From Nemertoderma westbladi (Eukaryota > Xenacoelomorpha > Nemertodermatida > Nemertodermatidae): a stretch of 64,000 nt of DNA. The translations under genes and the position numbers were made by a program. This document shows, piece by piece, positions 38,915 to 49,420 of the stretch. The notes below the pieces were generated by a model, which did no database searches, was not told the DNA's origin, and was given only the letters and a program-made list of their open reading frames with translations. The stretch lies in NCBI GenBank assembly GCA_032718475.1, contig JAUCBJ010002800.1, forward strand, positions 62,001 to 126,000, written 5' to 3'. Positions within the stretch are counted from its first letter, which is position 1; each line of letters begins with the position of its first letter.

Positions 38915-40108
38915 GCTGCCATCTCATAAATAATAAGACGGTATAACAATTATTGGTTTTTCAAGCAAAGGCAATGTATACGTTAATGTATAATAATATG
39001 TTGCTTGGCGTGGGTGGCTGAGGCCTTGGCCTTGGTTGGTTAGTTTCCAGGGTGATTGTTCTAGAATATTAAATTATTTACCTTGAGTGAACCAAACCAA
39101 CCACCCACACAATGCTGAAGCACAGCGGTTGTATCCCAGCCGTCCAGCCCAGCCCGGCTGGCGCCTCCTACAACACAATGCAAGCAGCTCAGCTCAATAT
39201 TGCTTGAAAATTCTCTTGTAAATATTTTCCAACTCAATAAATAATTACACTTGAAATGCACTATAGAGGGGTGGGGAGGTGTTAGCGATGTCGCCAGGCG
39301 ATTCTAACTGTTTTTGGGGATCATTTCCTTAAAATATATTTATGATTTCCTGCAACCCATGATATTGCTTTTGCGCCGCTGTGTGCTGTGTGCAAAATCT
39401 CCCACGCGGTGGTGCGAATAGTTTAATATATAATGGGATAAAGTGTCTCGTCTTGCGAGACATTTAATTATAATTACTAAAGTAAATTATCTATATTTGC
39501 AAAGGGTGAGGGTTTAACAGACCATACACCAGAAAAAGAAAATACAAAAAGGAGGAGAACGGGGCAGGTGGTGGGTAAAAGATATTTTATTATAAAATTA
39601 GAATGTGTACGCAATGTATCTGGAAGTCATAAATTAAATTATACGTTATTTTGATTAACAGATTACTGAATCCAGGTACCGTAATGAAAGAATACCAGTA
39701 ATCATTTGTTAGACAAAGAGATTCCAGTGCACATCCTAGAGGATGGTATAGGAACTTGTTAATTGTACATGTTTTGCGGTATCATAAAATATATTGGGCT
39801 CAATGCTTTGCAATATTACCCAATACCCATTTTTTATGCTCTATCTCGTGGTGTCGGTTAGAACGCGCGAAAATGAAAATCGATGGTCATTTTTGAAAAA
39901 AATCGGTAGTTATTTCGGTAAATTGCGGCTAATTAACGGAAGGGCTTTTGTGTTGGCAATTTATTATTTTATACAATTGAATATTTGGCTGATGTTAAGT
40001 TCATTAACCCGTTCAATAACAAGTTATTTTGCAAAATTATGGCTAATTTTGGGAAGGGCTTTTGGAATGGAAATCAAATTTAAATGAAAGGTGTTCTTAG
40101 GAGAATTT
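38915..40108. other. No gene seen; short duplications and a small hairpin
   Basis: Mostly AT-rich unique DNA. Around 39909-39960 and 40022-40075 there is a diverged direct duplication of about 55 bp at an offset of about 113 bp, sharing AGTTATTT and AAGGGCTTTTG. A perfect 7-bp stem with a 5-nt loop (TGTCTCGTCTTGCGAGACA) lies at 39444-39462. No coding frame with recognisable content. Confidence 0.6.
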
Positions 40109-40344
40109 GAATTAATAACGAGTGCCCTACATAACGGCGCAGTGCACTTAATAACGAGTGCACTACATAACGGCGAAGTGCACTTAATAACTAGTGCCCT
40201 ACATAACAGCGCAGTGCACTTAATAACGAGTGCCCTACATAACGGCGCAGTGCACTTCATAACGGCGCAGTGCACTTCATAAAGGTGTAGTGCACTTCAT
40301 AAAGGTGTTAGTAGTGCACTTCATAACGATGCAGTGCACTTAAT
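40109..40344. repeat. 36-bp minisatellite
   Basis: About six copies, partly truncated, of a 36-bp unit built from TTAATAACGAGTGCCCTAC followed by ATAACGGCGCAGTGCAC. Later copies are shortened to the second half. Confidence 0.92.
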
Positions 40345-41696
40345 GTCATATGCTATATTTCATGTTATATGCTATAGTACATGCTTGCGATATGCTATAT
40401 GGTATGGTATATGCTATGCTATATGCTTTATGCTATATGCTATGCTATGCTATATGCTATGCTATATGCTATGCTATATGCTATGCTATATGCTATGCTA
40501 TATGCTATGCTATATGCTATGCTATATGCTATGCTATATGCTATGCTATATGCTATGCTATATGCTATGCTATATGCTATGCTATATGCTATGCTATATG
40601 CTATGCTATATGCTATGCTATATGCTATGCTAATTGCTATACTATTTGCTATGCTATATGCTATGCTATATGCTTTATGCTATATGCTATGCTATGCTAT
40701 GCTATATGCTATGCTATATGCTATGCTATATGCTATGCTATATGCTATGCTATATGCTATGCTATATGCTATGCTATATGCTATGCTATTTGCTATGCTA
40801 TATGATATGCTATATGTTATAGGCTATGCTATATGCTATATGTCATATGTTATATGTTATGCTATATGCAATGTCATGCTATATGTTATGGTATATGCCA
40901 CGTTATGATATATGCTATGCTATGCTATTATATGTCATATGCTATATGTTAAATGTTATGCTATATGCCATGTTATGTTATATGCTATAGTACATGCTAA
41001 GCTATATGCTCTATGCTATGCTATATGCTATATGCAATATATCATATGCTATGCTATGCTATGTTATGCTATATGCCATATGCTATGTTATGCTATATGC
41101 CATATGCTATGGTACATCCTATGCTATATGCTATATGCAATATATCATATGATATGCTATGTTATGCTATATGCTATGGTACATCCTATGCTATATGCCA
41201 TGCTATGCTATATGTTATGGTATATGCTATGCTATATGATATGATATATGCTATGCTATATGTTATATACTATGTTATATGTTATGCTATATGCCACGTT
41301 ATGCATGCTATGCTATGCTATGTTATGCTATGCTATCATATGTTATGTTGTTCTATGCTATGCTATCATATGTTATGTTGTTCTATGCTATGCTATGCTA
41401 TGCTATGCTATGCTATGCTATGCTATGCTATGCTATGCTATGCTATGCTATGCTATGCTATGCTATGCTATGCTATGCTATGCTATGCTATGCTATGCTA
41501 TGCTATGCTATGCTATGCTATGCTATGCTATGTTAAGCTATGCTATGCTATGCTATGCTATGCTATGCTATGCTATGCTATGCTATGCTATGCTATGCTA
41601 TGCTATGCTATGCTATGCTATGCTATGCTATGCTATGCTATGCTATGCTATGCTATGTTAAGCTATGATATGCTATGTTATGCTATGCTATGTTTG
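40345..41696. repeat. ATGCT/ATATGCT microsatellite tract
   Basis: From about 40430 to 40810 the unit is a 12-mer ATATGCTATGCT. From 41385 to 41680 it is the pure pentamer TATGC, interrupted by GTTAAGC near 41532 and 41656. The part between is a degenerate mix with TGTTATG, TGGTATATG and CATATG. The Cys/Tyr/Met-rich open frames on the plus strand are repeat artefacts. Confidence 0.97.
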
Positions 41697-42592
41697 TCAA
41701 AATGACATTTTGACATGTCATTTTGCAAAAATGTCATTTTCAAAATGACATTTTGACATGTCATTTTGCCAAAATGTCACTTTCGAATTGACATTTTGAC
41801 ATGTCATTTTGCCAAAATATCAATGTGTCAATATGTCACTTTCAAATTGACAGTTTGACATGTCATTTTGTAAAATGTCACTTTCAAATTGACATTTTGA
41901 CATGTCATTTTGCCAAAATGTCATTTTCAAGTTGACATTTTGACATGTCATTTGCCAAAATGTCAATGTGTCAATATGTCACATTCAAATTGACAGTTTG
42001 ACATGTCATTTTGTAAAATGTCACTTTCAAATTGACATTTTGACATGTCATTTTGCCAAAATGTCATTTTCAAGTTGACATTTTGACATGTCATTTGCCA
42101 AAATGTCAATATGTCAATATGCCACTTTCAAATTGACAGTTTGACATGTCATTTTGTCAAAATGTCACTTTCAAATTGACATTTTGACATGTCATTTTCA
42201 AGTTTACATTTTGACATGTAATTTTGCCAAAATGTCACTTTCGAATTGACATTTTCACATGTCATTTTGCCAAAATGTCAATGTGTCAATATGTCACTTT
42301 CAAATTGACAGTTTGACATGTCATTTTGTAAAATGTCACTTTCAAATTGACATTTTGACATGTCATTTTGCCAAAATGTCATTTTCAAGTTGACATTTTG
42401 ACATGTCATTTGCCAAAATGTCAATGTGTCAATATGTCACATTCAAATTGACAGTTTGACATGTCATTTTGTAAAATGTCACTTTCAAATTGACATTTTG
42501 ACATGTCATTTTGCCAAAATGTCACTTTCAAATTGACATTTTGACATGTCATTTTGCCAAAATGTCATTTTCAAGTTGACATTTTGACATAA
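41697..42592. repeat. 43-bp palindrome-rich satellite, block 1
   Basis: Tandem units of about 43 bp built from TGACATTTTGACATGTCATT and TTGCCAAAATGTCACTTTCAA. TGACATGTCA and TTTTGGCAAAA-type palindromes lie in every unit. A marked segment ACAGTTTGACATG recurs at about 41851, 41994, 42136, 42308 and 42451, so units are grouped in super-repeats of about 143 bp with one of 172 bp. Confidence 0.96.
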
Positions 42593-42704
42593 ATCATTAA
42601 ATAAATTTTACGACATAAACTTACATGATGTTTTCCGCGGCATTGGTAACATTGTTTACCTGAGTAGCAATCCCTCGCTGTATGCCTGGGTTTGAGGCAA
42701 ATGA
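42593..42704 (-). pseudogene. BEL/Pao gag zinc-knuckle continuation
   Basis: After the LINE tail and the repeated target site, the gag frame resumes with further zinc-binding residues (ARDCYSGKQCYQCRGKHH). It runs until about 42593, where the 43-bp satellite starts. It is the 3' continuation of the gag piece at 44505-45692, displaced by the LINE. Confidence 0.75.
42697..42704. repeat. LINE copy 2 target-site duplication, 3' side
   Basis: GCAAATGA, identical to 44505-44512, stands directly next to the LINE tail. Confidence 0.85.
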
Positions 42705-44504
42705 CTACTACTACTAGGATCGGCATGCTGCATTGCAGCTGCATTTTTAAGAATGCTGTGCCGGCTTGTCAACAAAATTGCACCGCCACAACTCCCTATC
42801 ACCCATGACATTTGCTAGATCATCCGCATCTTTAAGGCCAGTGTCCTTTAAGATGCGTCTCAAGAAAGTCATGGGCTGTCCACCATGCTTATTCACTCCA
42901 TGAGGCTGCCAAAGTACAAGATTATGCACTGGCTGGTCCTCACGGCGAAAGCAATGTCCTGCAAAGCGGAGGCGATTTTGTTCTAGTGTCAAGCTTGGGG
43001 GAACCAATGAGACACCTCCAATGTTATATAGTGTCTGGTTGGAGATGTGTGCATTGTACTTGACACAATGAACCCGGCGTAGCATTCTTGTGAATGTGCC
43101 ATCCAGAGATTTGGTGTCCTCAGCAGTTAGTGCCCAGCATGGACTCCCGTAGAGGAGTACTGGAACTACTGCTGCTCTAAATAATCGGACCTTAAGTTTC
43201 CGATTAATTCTCAGTGACTTCCAAATCCTGGAAAGCCTATTCAAGGCTGCCCATGCCTTTCCCTTACGTATTCGAAGGTCCTCACCTGACTTCCGGATCC
43301 ATGATCCCAGGTAACAGAAGTCGTCCACATGCTCAAGCATACCATCCTTTGAGCTTATGCTCATCCGATCAGAGACTTGCTGATGACTTTCAAAGTTAAC
43401 GGTCAGAATTTTGGTCTTTCTGGAGTTAATAAAAAGACCAACACTAGAAGCAGCATGTTCTAATGAGCTGAGGAGCCGTTGGGCTCCGTCTAATGATTCT
43501 GAGAGTACTCCTAAGTCATCAGCAAAGTCTAGATCAGTTAGGTACTTGGCAGGATTTCCTCGACTTCTGGAGCCAGTAGGTGGAGTTATCATCACCCCTT
43601 CATCATTATGACGATCTAAGGACATGCGTAGAACATAGTCAACCACAATAATGAACAAGAATGGTGCAAGTGTGTCTCCTTGGAGGACGCCCCATAACAC
43701 TTCAAATGGTTCTGTGTCACCGTCAACAGTAGACACAAATGTTGTCGAACCATCGTATACTGATCTGATTGCTGCAATAATTTCATCAGGAATCCCATAT
43801 AATGAAAGTATGCTGAACATACGTGAGCGAGAGACTGAATCAAAGGCCTTGAAGAAGTCAACAAAGATAACAGCCAGATGCCTGTCTTTCTTTTTTGATA
43901 ATTCTTCAATTATCCTTCTAAGTGCCAAAATGGGCTCCATGGTCCCACGACCTTTACGGAACCCATTCTGATTTCCACGGAGCAGTCTCTCAATGGGATC
44001 CCTGATGCGATTTAATAGAATCCTATTGTATAGCTTTGCAGCAATCGAGATCAATGAGATTCCCCGAAAAGAACCATAGAGTGTTAGGTTGCCCTTCTTG
44101 GGAACTGGCACCAACTTATTTGTTTTCATTTCTTGTGGGACTCTTGTTGTTCGGTACATGTCTACTATGATGGGATAGATGAGCTTTAAACACTCAGGTA
44201 TTTTAAAGACCTCAGGGGGAACACCATCTACTCCACTGGCACGATTGGTCTTAATGCTCTTTGCAGCAGCCTTCACTTCTGCAAAGGAGATATCGCCAAT
44301 GGGAATATCTGGGAGTACAGACTCAGACACTTTTACATCTATAAAGTTATCAGGCAATACCCTGTCATTGTTGAGGAGCTTTTCAAAGTGGGCTTTCCAA
44401 CCATTGAGGCGATCGGCTGGTGATTCAGCCTTAACCTTGGTGGTTGGTTGGCTTTTCCGCCCAGTAAGCAGATTGATTGATTTCCATGCTTGGGATGATT
44501 GCCT
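42705..44504 (-). mobile_element. LINE copy 2, inserted in BEL/Pao gag with 8-bp target-site duplication
   Basis: 1800 bp with exact borders. The target sequence gcaaatga (plus strand) stands at 44505-44512 next to the 5' end and again at 42697-42704 next to the 3' end. The element is 5'-truncated just after the endonuclease, begins in the linker to RT, and ends in a short (TAG)n tail on the minus strand. It is almost identical to the copy at 37305-38531 but keeps an intact RT frame. The clade is not assigned; motif B GVLQGDTLAP is distinctive. Confidence 0.93.
42747..44504 (-). CDS. LINE reverse transcriptase, open frame fused to gag
   Basis: About 585 uninterrupted codons: linker (PADRLNGWKAHFEKLL), fingers with GFRKGRGTMEPILALRRII, motif A FVDFFKAFDSVS, motif B GVLQGDTLAPFLF, catalytic FADD (LTDLDFADDLGVL), thumb, LLYGSPCWAL region and a C-terminus ending about 40 bp before the 3' tail. 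There is no apurinic endonuclease, so it could act only with help from a full copy. By chance the frame continues without a stop into the gag piece upstream, giving a chimeric open frame of 796 codons from 45137 to 42747. Whether any product is made is unknown. Confidence 0.85.
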   Translation of the reverse strand, partial: RQSSQAWKSINLLTGRKSQPTTKVKAESPADRLNGWKAHFEKLLNNDRVLPDNFIDVKVSESVLPDIPIGDISFAEVKAAAKSIKTNRASGVDGVPPEVFKIPECLKLIYPIIVDMYRTTRVPQEMKTNKLVPVPKKGNLTLYGSFRGISLISIAAKLYNRILLNRIRDPIERLLRGNQNGFRKGRGTMEPILALRRIIEELSKKKDRHLAVIFVDFFKAFDSVSRSRMFSILSLYGIPDEIIAAIRSVYDGSTTFVSTVDGDTEPFEVLWGVLQGDTLAPFLFIIVVDYVLRMSLDRHNDEGVMITPPTGSRSRGNPAKYLTDLDFADDLGVLSESLDGAQRLLSSLEHAASSVGLFINSRKTKILTVNFESHQQVSDRMSISSKDGMLEHVDDFCYLGSWIRKSGEDLRIRKGKAWAALNRLSRIWKSLRINRKLKVRLFRAAVVPVLLYGSPCWALTAEDTKSLDGTFTRMLRRVHCVKYNAHISNQTLYNIGGVSLVPPSLTLEQNRLRFAGHCFRREDQPVHNLVLWQPHGVNKHGGQPMTFLRRILKDTGLKDADDLANVMGDRELWRCNFVDKPAQHS

Positions 44505-44512
44505 GCAAATGA
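44505..44512. repeat. LINE copy 2 target-site duplication, 5' side
   Basis: GCAAATGA, identical to 42697-42704, adjoins the truncated 5' end of the LINE. Confidence 0.85.
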
Positions 44513-45692
44513 AGCATCGGTCATCATTTCGCAGTTGTTGTTTTCTTGAATCAAGATCCGTGTAGGTTGGACACCGTAATGATGAATGATTACCGTTGCA
44601 ATATGAACAGAAAACAGCTGATGTTTGATTATTATTGTCGTAGTCAGATCTTGTTACCATCGCCGAAGCTGTAGAGGTAAACTTTGAAGCGTTAGGATTC
44701 CTGTAATTATAATTAGGGGTTGATTGTCTAGCGTAGTTAGATTCACTAATATTACTATTTGTAGCGATATACTCACTGGCCTCCATAGCATCAGCTTTTC
44801 TTCTGATAAAATCTGCAATTTTATCGATTTTGAAACAATCATCAGATTCGGTATGTTCGTGAAATTTCTCTCTGACTGACTCCGGTAACTTACCAAGAAT
44901 TACTTGACATATCATGGCTGAATTTATGTCCGAGATCATTCCAAGTGATTCCAGGGAGCGAATGTGGGGAATCAAATTATCATAAAATGATCGCAAGTCC
45001 TTTAAATGTCGACACACTGGAATATTATAAACTTTATTAAAATGACCTGAAATAATCATACTTTTGCGTCCAAATCTTTCATGGATAATCTGAACAGCTG
45101 TACTGTAATTTTCAGCAGTCACTTCTAGTCCTTCCACTGTCAGTTTGGCTCTGCCTTTAAGAAATTTTTTTAAATATATAAACTTCTCTACAGTTGGGAT
45201 TGCGGTGTTGCTGTCAATAGCACTAGTAAAGGACTGCCAAAACGGTTGAAAGGTTGTGTAATCACCTTCGAAATTTTATATTTCTATTGCGGGAAGTCTT
45301 TTTCTATAGGTTGCTTGTTGCAAAATACGTGTTTCCATATCAGAACTAGTTTTGGGCATTGAAACTTCCGCTTTAGAGATAGTTTTGTCAATATCACTAT
45401 CTCAACAGACTTGTTGCAAACCAGAAATTGCAAGCAATAGTCTGGAATTATATTCATCACTCTGATACAAATCATTTTCAACATCATCATCTTTCAATTG
45501 AAAATGGATTTCTTTGTTTTGACTGTCTAATTGAGCTTTTACATCTGGTATTAGAAGCAACAATTGTTTGCTTCTGGTCAATGATTCTGAAGTTATTTGA
45601 TCGCATGCATGAGCCTCAGCTTCCTTGGCTAACTTAGTAGCCTTGGATCTATAGCGCCCTCTTATTTGTACAAGGCGTGTTAGATCACCCAT
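44505..45692 (-). pseudogene. BEL/Pao gag (DUF1759), 5' part, broken
   Basis: Starts at ATG 45692 (MGDLTRLVQIRGRYRSK), typical for BEL/Pao gag, followed by a helical N-terminal region to about 45402, where a stop is met. The DUF1759 capsid-like domain follows from about 45265: FEGDYTTFQPFWQSFTSAI, EKFIYLKKFLKG, the region ENYSTAVQIIHERFG, and an LGKLPESVREKF segment. A Ser/Asn-rich linker then leads to zinc clusters CSYCNGNHSSLRC and CFIC. At least two stops or frame changes lie between 45402 and 45265. Gag would form the particle and bind the RNA genome of the element; this copy is not functional. Confidence 0.82.
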
Positions 45693-45925
45693 GGTGAATG
45701 ATAATCTAATTTGCCAGATAAATAATCTTACTGGGTGTTGTGAAATGTAACCAACGTACCTTTTGAGTTATATCCGAAGAGTTTGATGTGATTTATTCTT
45801 CCGAGAAATCCGATGTAATTAGTGGGTTGTCCGTTGTTGTCGCGCAATTGCATTGAGTTCCGACCGTGAGTTGTCTCCCATCATTTCATCGTCTCCTTTT
45901 CGTAGTTGTACCGGTTCGAAGGACC

Positions 45926-46121
45926 ATTTGGTTATTTTAGAGAGATGAAAATATTTAATGACTTTATCGTACAGAATATTTAATACAAGTAACGTCACGA
46001 TTACACCGAAATTATAAAGTTTGGTTATTTGGTTATTTTAGAGAGATGAAAATATTTAATGACTTTATCGTACAGAATATTTAATACAAGTAACGTCACG
46101 ATTACACCGAAATTATAAAGT
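45926..46121. repeat. 101-bp tandem duplication
   Basis: Two nearly identical copies, starting at 45926 and 46027, beginning ATTTGGTTATTTTAGAGAG and ending ATTATAAAGT. It lies in the leader side of the BEL/Pao fragment. The LTR of that element could not be identified here. Confidence 0.93.
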
Positions 46122-46461
46122 ATGAATTTACCGTAACAATTAGTATATGAATTTAATTGAACGAATGAGCAGGAGATCCAAAATCCTTATAATTAAAATG
46201 CCATTTAGTAATTAGTTCTGGTTGACCCCTTATACTGCACATACTGTACTAACTACTGTACTGTTAGTATTTGACCCTTTATTCGGCACATACTATTTAC
46301 TGTAAGTACTGTATATCTTGACTAATTAACAGGCACGTATGCTAGTGCTAATTAACCCAATGTAGGTACTGAATAATCGAACTAAATATCAATCTACTGT
46401 ACAATTATAGACAAACTTTGTCATAGACTCAATATTGGCGAGTTCAACTGTATAATATAAT
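46122..46461. other. No gene seen
   Basis: AT-rich unique DNA with several GTACTGTA/TACTGT words between the 101-bp duplication and the second 43-bp satellite block. Confidence 0.5.
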
Positions 46462-47478
46462 TACCACATTTGCCAAAATGTCAATGTATCAATATGTCAC
46501 ATTCAAATTGACAGTTTGACATGTCATTTTGTAAAATGTCATTTTCAAATTGACATTTTGACATGTCATTTTGCCAAAATGTCATTTTCAAGTTGACATT
46601 TTGACATGTCATTTGCCAAAATGTCAATATGTCAATATGCCACTTTCAAATTGACAGTTTGACATGTCATTTTGTCAAAATGTCACTTTCAAATTGACAT
46701 TTTGACATGTCATTTTCAAGTTGACATTTTGACATGTAATTTTGCCAAAATGTCACTTTCGAATTGACATTTTCACATGTCATTTTGCCAAAATGTCAAT
46801 ATGTCACTTTCAAATTGAGAGTTTGACATGTCATTTTGTAAAATGTCACTTTCAAATTGACATTTTGACATGTCATTTTGCCAAAATGTCATTTTCAAGT
46901 TGACATTTTGACATGTCATTTGCCAAAATGTCAATGTGTCAATATGTCACATTCAAATTGACAGTTTGACATGTCATTTTGTAAAATGTCACTTTCAAAT
47001 TGACATTTTGACATGTCATTTTGCCAAAATGTCATTTTCAAGTTGACATTTTGACATGTCATTTGCCAAAATGTCAATCGTGTCAATAGGTCACATTCAA
47101 ATTGACAGTTTGACATGTCATTTTGTAAAATGTCACTTTCAAATTGACATTTTGACATGTCATTTTGCCAAAATGTCATTTTCAAGTTGACATTTTGACA
47201 TATCATTTGCCAAAATGTCAATATGTCAATATGCCACTTTCAAATTGACAGTTTGACATGTCATTTTGTCAAAATTTCACTTTCAAATTGACATTTTGAC
47301 ATGTCATTTTCAAGTTGACATTTTGACATGTCATTTTGCAAAAATGTCACTTTCGAATTGACATTTTCACATGTCATTTTGCCAAAATGTCAATGTGTCA
47401 ATATGTCACTTTCAAATTGACAGTTTGACATGTCATTTTGTCAAAATGTCACTTTCAAATTGACATTTTGACATGTCA
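46462..47478. repeat. 43-bp palindrome-rich satellite, block 2
   Basis: Same family and same super-repeat order as at 41697-42592. For example, the run with CAATATGCCACTTTC, TGACATGTAATTTTGCC and TTTTCACATG at about 46630-46800 matches 42100-42290. It passes directly into the 200-bp satellite at 47479. Confidence 0.96.
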
Positions 47479-49420
47479 TATTTTATGAGATTTAAGGTAT
47501 TTTTTCTTGAAAAAGCGAACATAACTTTTCTGAGTCCGTTTCTGTAACATTTAAAGAAAAGTTCACTTGTGATACTTCTTTTAGTGTTAAATTAACAGCA
47601 GATTCCAAATACAGTAACCGTTTTTTCATATGATTTGTAGTTCTCGCGATATTTGGGTTCAAACACAACGTTTTTTGATATTTTACGAAATTTAAGGTAT
47701 TTTTTCTTGAAAAAGCAGACATAACTATTCCCAGTCCGTTTCTGTAACATTTAGAGAAAAGTTAACTTGTGATACTTCTTTTAGTGTTAAATTAACAGCA
47801 GATTCCAAATACAGTAACCGTTTTTACATATGATTTGTAGTTCTCGCGATATTTGGGTTCAAACACAACGTTTTTTGTATTTTACGAAATTTAAGGTATT
47901 TTTTCTTGAAAAAGCAGACATAACTATTCCAAGTCCGTTTCTGTAACATTTAGAGAAAAGTTAACTTGTGATACTTCTTTTAGTGTCAAATTAACAGCAG
48001 ATTCCAAATACAGTAATCGTTTTTACATATGATTTGTAGTTCTCGCGATATTTGGGTTCAAACACAACATTTTTTGATATTTTACGAAATTTAAGGTATT
48101 TTTTCTTGAAAAAGCAGACATAACTATTCCCAGTCCGTTTCTGTAACATTTAGAGAAAAGTTCACTTGTGATACTTCTTTTAGTGTTAAATTAACAGCAG
48201 ATTCCAAATACAGTAACCGTTTTTACATATGATTTGTAGTTCTCGCGATATTTGGGTTCAAACACAACGGTTTTTGATATTTTACGAAATTTAAGGTATT
48301 TTTTCTTGAAAAAGCAGACATAACTATTCCCAGTCCGTTTCTGTAACATTTAGAGAAAAGTTCACTTGTGATACTTCTTTTAGTGTTAAATTAACAGCAG
48401 ATTCCAAATACAGTAACCGTTTTTACATATGATTTGTAGTTCTCGCGATATTTGGGTTCAAACACAACGTTTTTTGATATTTTACGAAATTTAAGGTATT
48501 TTTTCTTGAAAAAGCAAACATAACTATTCCCAGTCCGTTTCTGTAACATTTAGAGAAAAGTTAACTTGTGATACTTCTTTTAGTGTTAAATTAACAGCAG
48601 ATTCCAAATACAGTAACCGTTTTTACATATGATTTGTAGTTCTCGCGATATTTGGGTTCAAACACAACGTTTTTTGTATTTTACGAAATTTAAGGTATTT
48701 TTTCTTGAAAAAGCAGACATAACTATTCCAAGTCCGTTTCTGTAACATTTAGAGAAAAGTTAACTTGTGATACTTCTTTTAGTGTCAAATTAACAGCAGA
48801 TTCCAAATACAGTAATCGTTTTTACATATGATTTGTAGTTCTCGCGATATTTGGGTTCAAACACAACATTTTTTGATATTTTACGAAATTTAAGGTATTT
48901 TTTCTTGAAAAAGCAGACATAACTATTCCCAGTCCGTTTCTGTAACATTTAGAGAAAAGTTCACTTGTGATACTTCTTTTAGTGTTAAATTAACAGCAGA
49001 TTCCAAATACAGTAACCGTTTTTACATATGATTTGTAGTTCTCGCGATATTTGGGTTCAAACACAACGTTTTTTGATATTTTACGAAATTTAAGGTATTT
49101 TTTCTTGAAAAAGCAGACATAACTATTCCCAGTCCGTTTCTGTAACATTTAGAGAAAAGTTCACTTGTGATACTTCTTTTAGTGTTAAATTAACAGCAGA
49201 TTCCAAATACAGTAACCGTTTTTACATATGATTTGTAGTTCTCGCGATATTTGGGTTCAAACACAACGTTTTTTGATATTTTACGAAATTTAAGGTATTT
49301 TTTCTTGAAAAAGCAAACATAACTATTCCCAGTCCGTTTCTGTAACATTTAAAGAAAAGTTAACTTGTGATACTTCTTTTAGTGTTAAATTAACAGCAGA
49401 TTCCAAATACAGTAACATTA
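47479..49420. repeat. 200-bp satellite, 9.7 copies with a four-unit higher-order repeat
   Basis: Unit starts (ACGAAATTTAAGGTATTTTT) lie near 47482 (diverged), 47682, 47881, 48081, 48281, 48481, 48680, 48880, 49080 and 49280. Unit length is 199-200 bp. Diagnostic variants (CCAAGTCC with TAATCG; AGTTCAC versus AGTTAAC) recur every fourth unit, giving a super-repeat of about 799 bp. The first unit is the most diverged, as is usual at a satellite edge. Confidence 0.96.

Larger units (their letters stand above)
42593..45925 (-). mobile_element. BEL/Pao retrotransposon fragment (gag and leader), interrupted by a LINE
   Basis: Minus-strand gag of a BEL/Pao element in two pieces, 45692 down to 44505 and 42704 down to about 42593, separated by LINE copy 2. 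The gag pieces are contiguous at protein level: the first zinc-binding cluster (CFIC) starts before the LINE and the following knuckle residues (QCYQCRGKHH) come after it. No protease, RT, integrase or LTR of this element is seen. The fragment is bordered on the left by the 43-bp satellite; on the right a 101-bp doublet and 340 bp of unique DNA separate it from the second satellite block. Confidence 0.85.

Noticed and set aside
39444-39462. Histone-type 3' stem-loop
   Set aside because: The 7-bp stem and loop sequence do not match the histone consensus and no histone gene is near.
40334-41705. Long Cys/Tyr/Met/Leu-rich open frames
   Set aside because: They are translations of the ATGCT-type microsatellite, open in all three plus-strand frames, without any other coding signal.
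43214-44565. Plus-strand frames opposite the LINE RT
   Set aside because: Antisense shadows of an RT frame; the same shadows recur in LINE copy 1.
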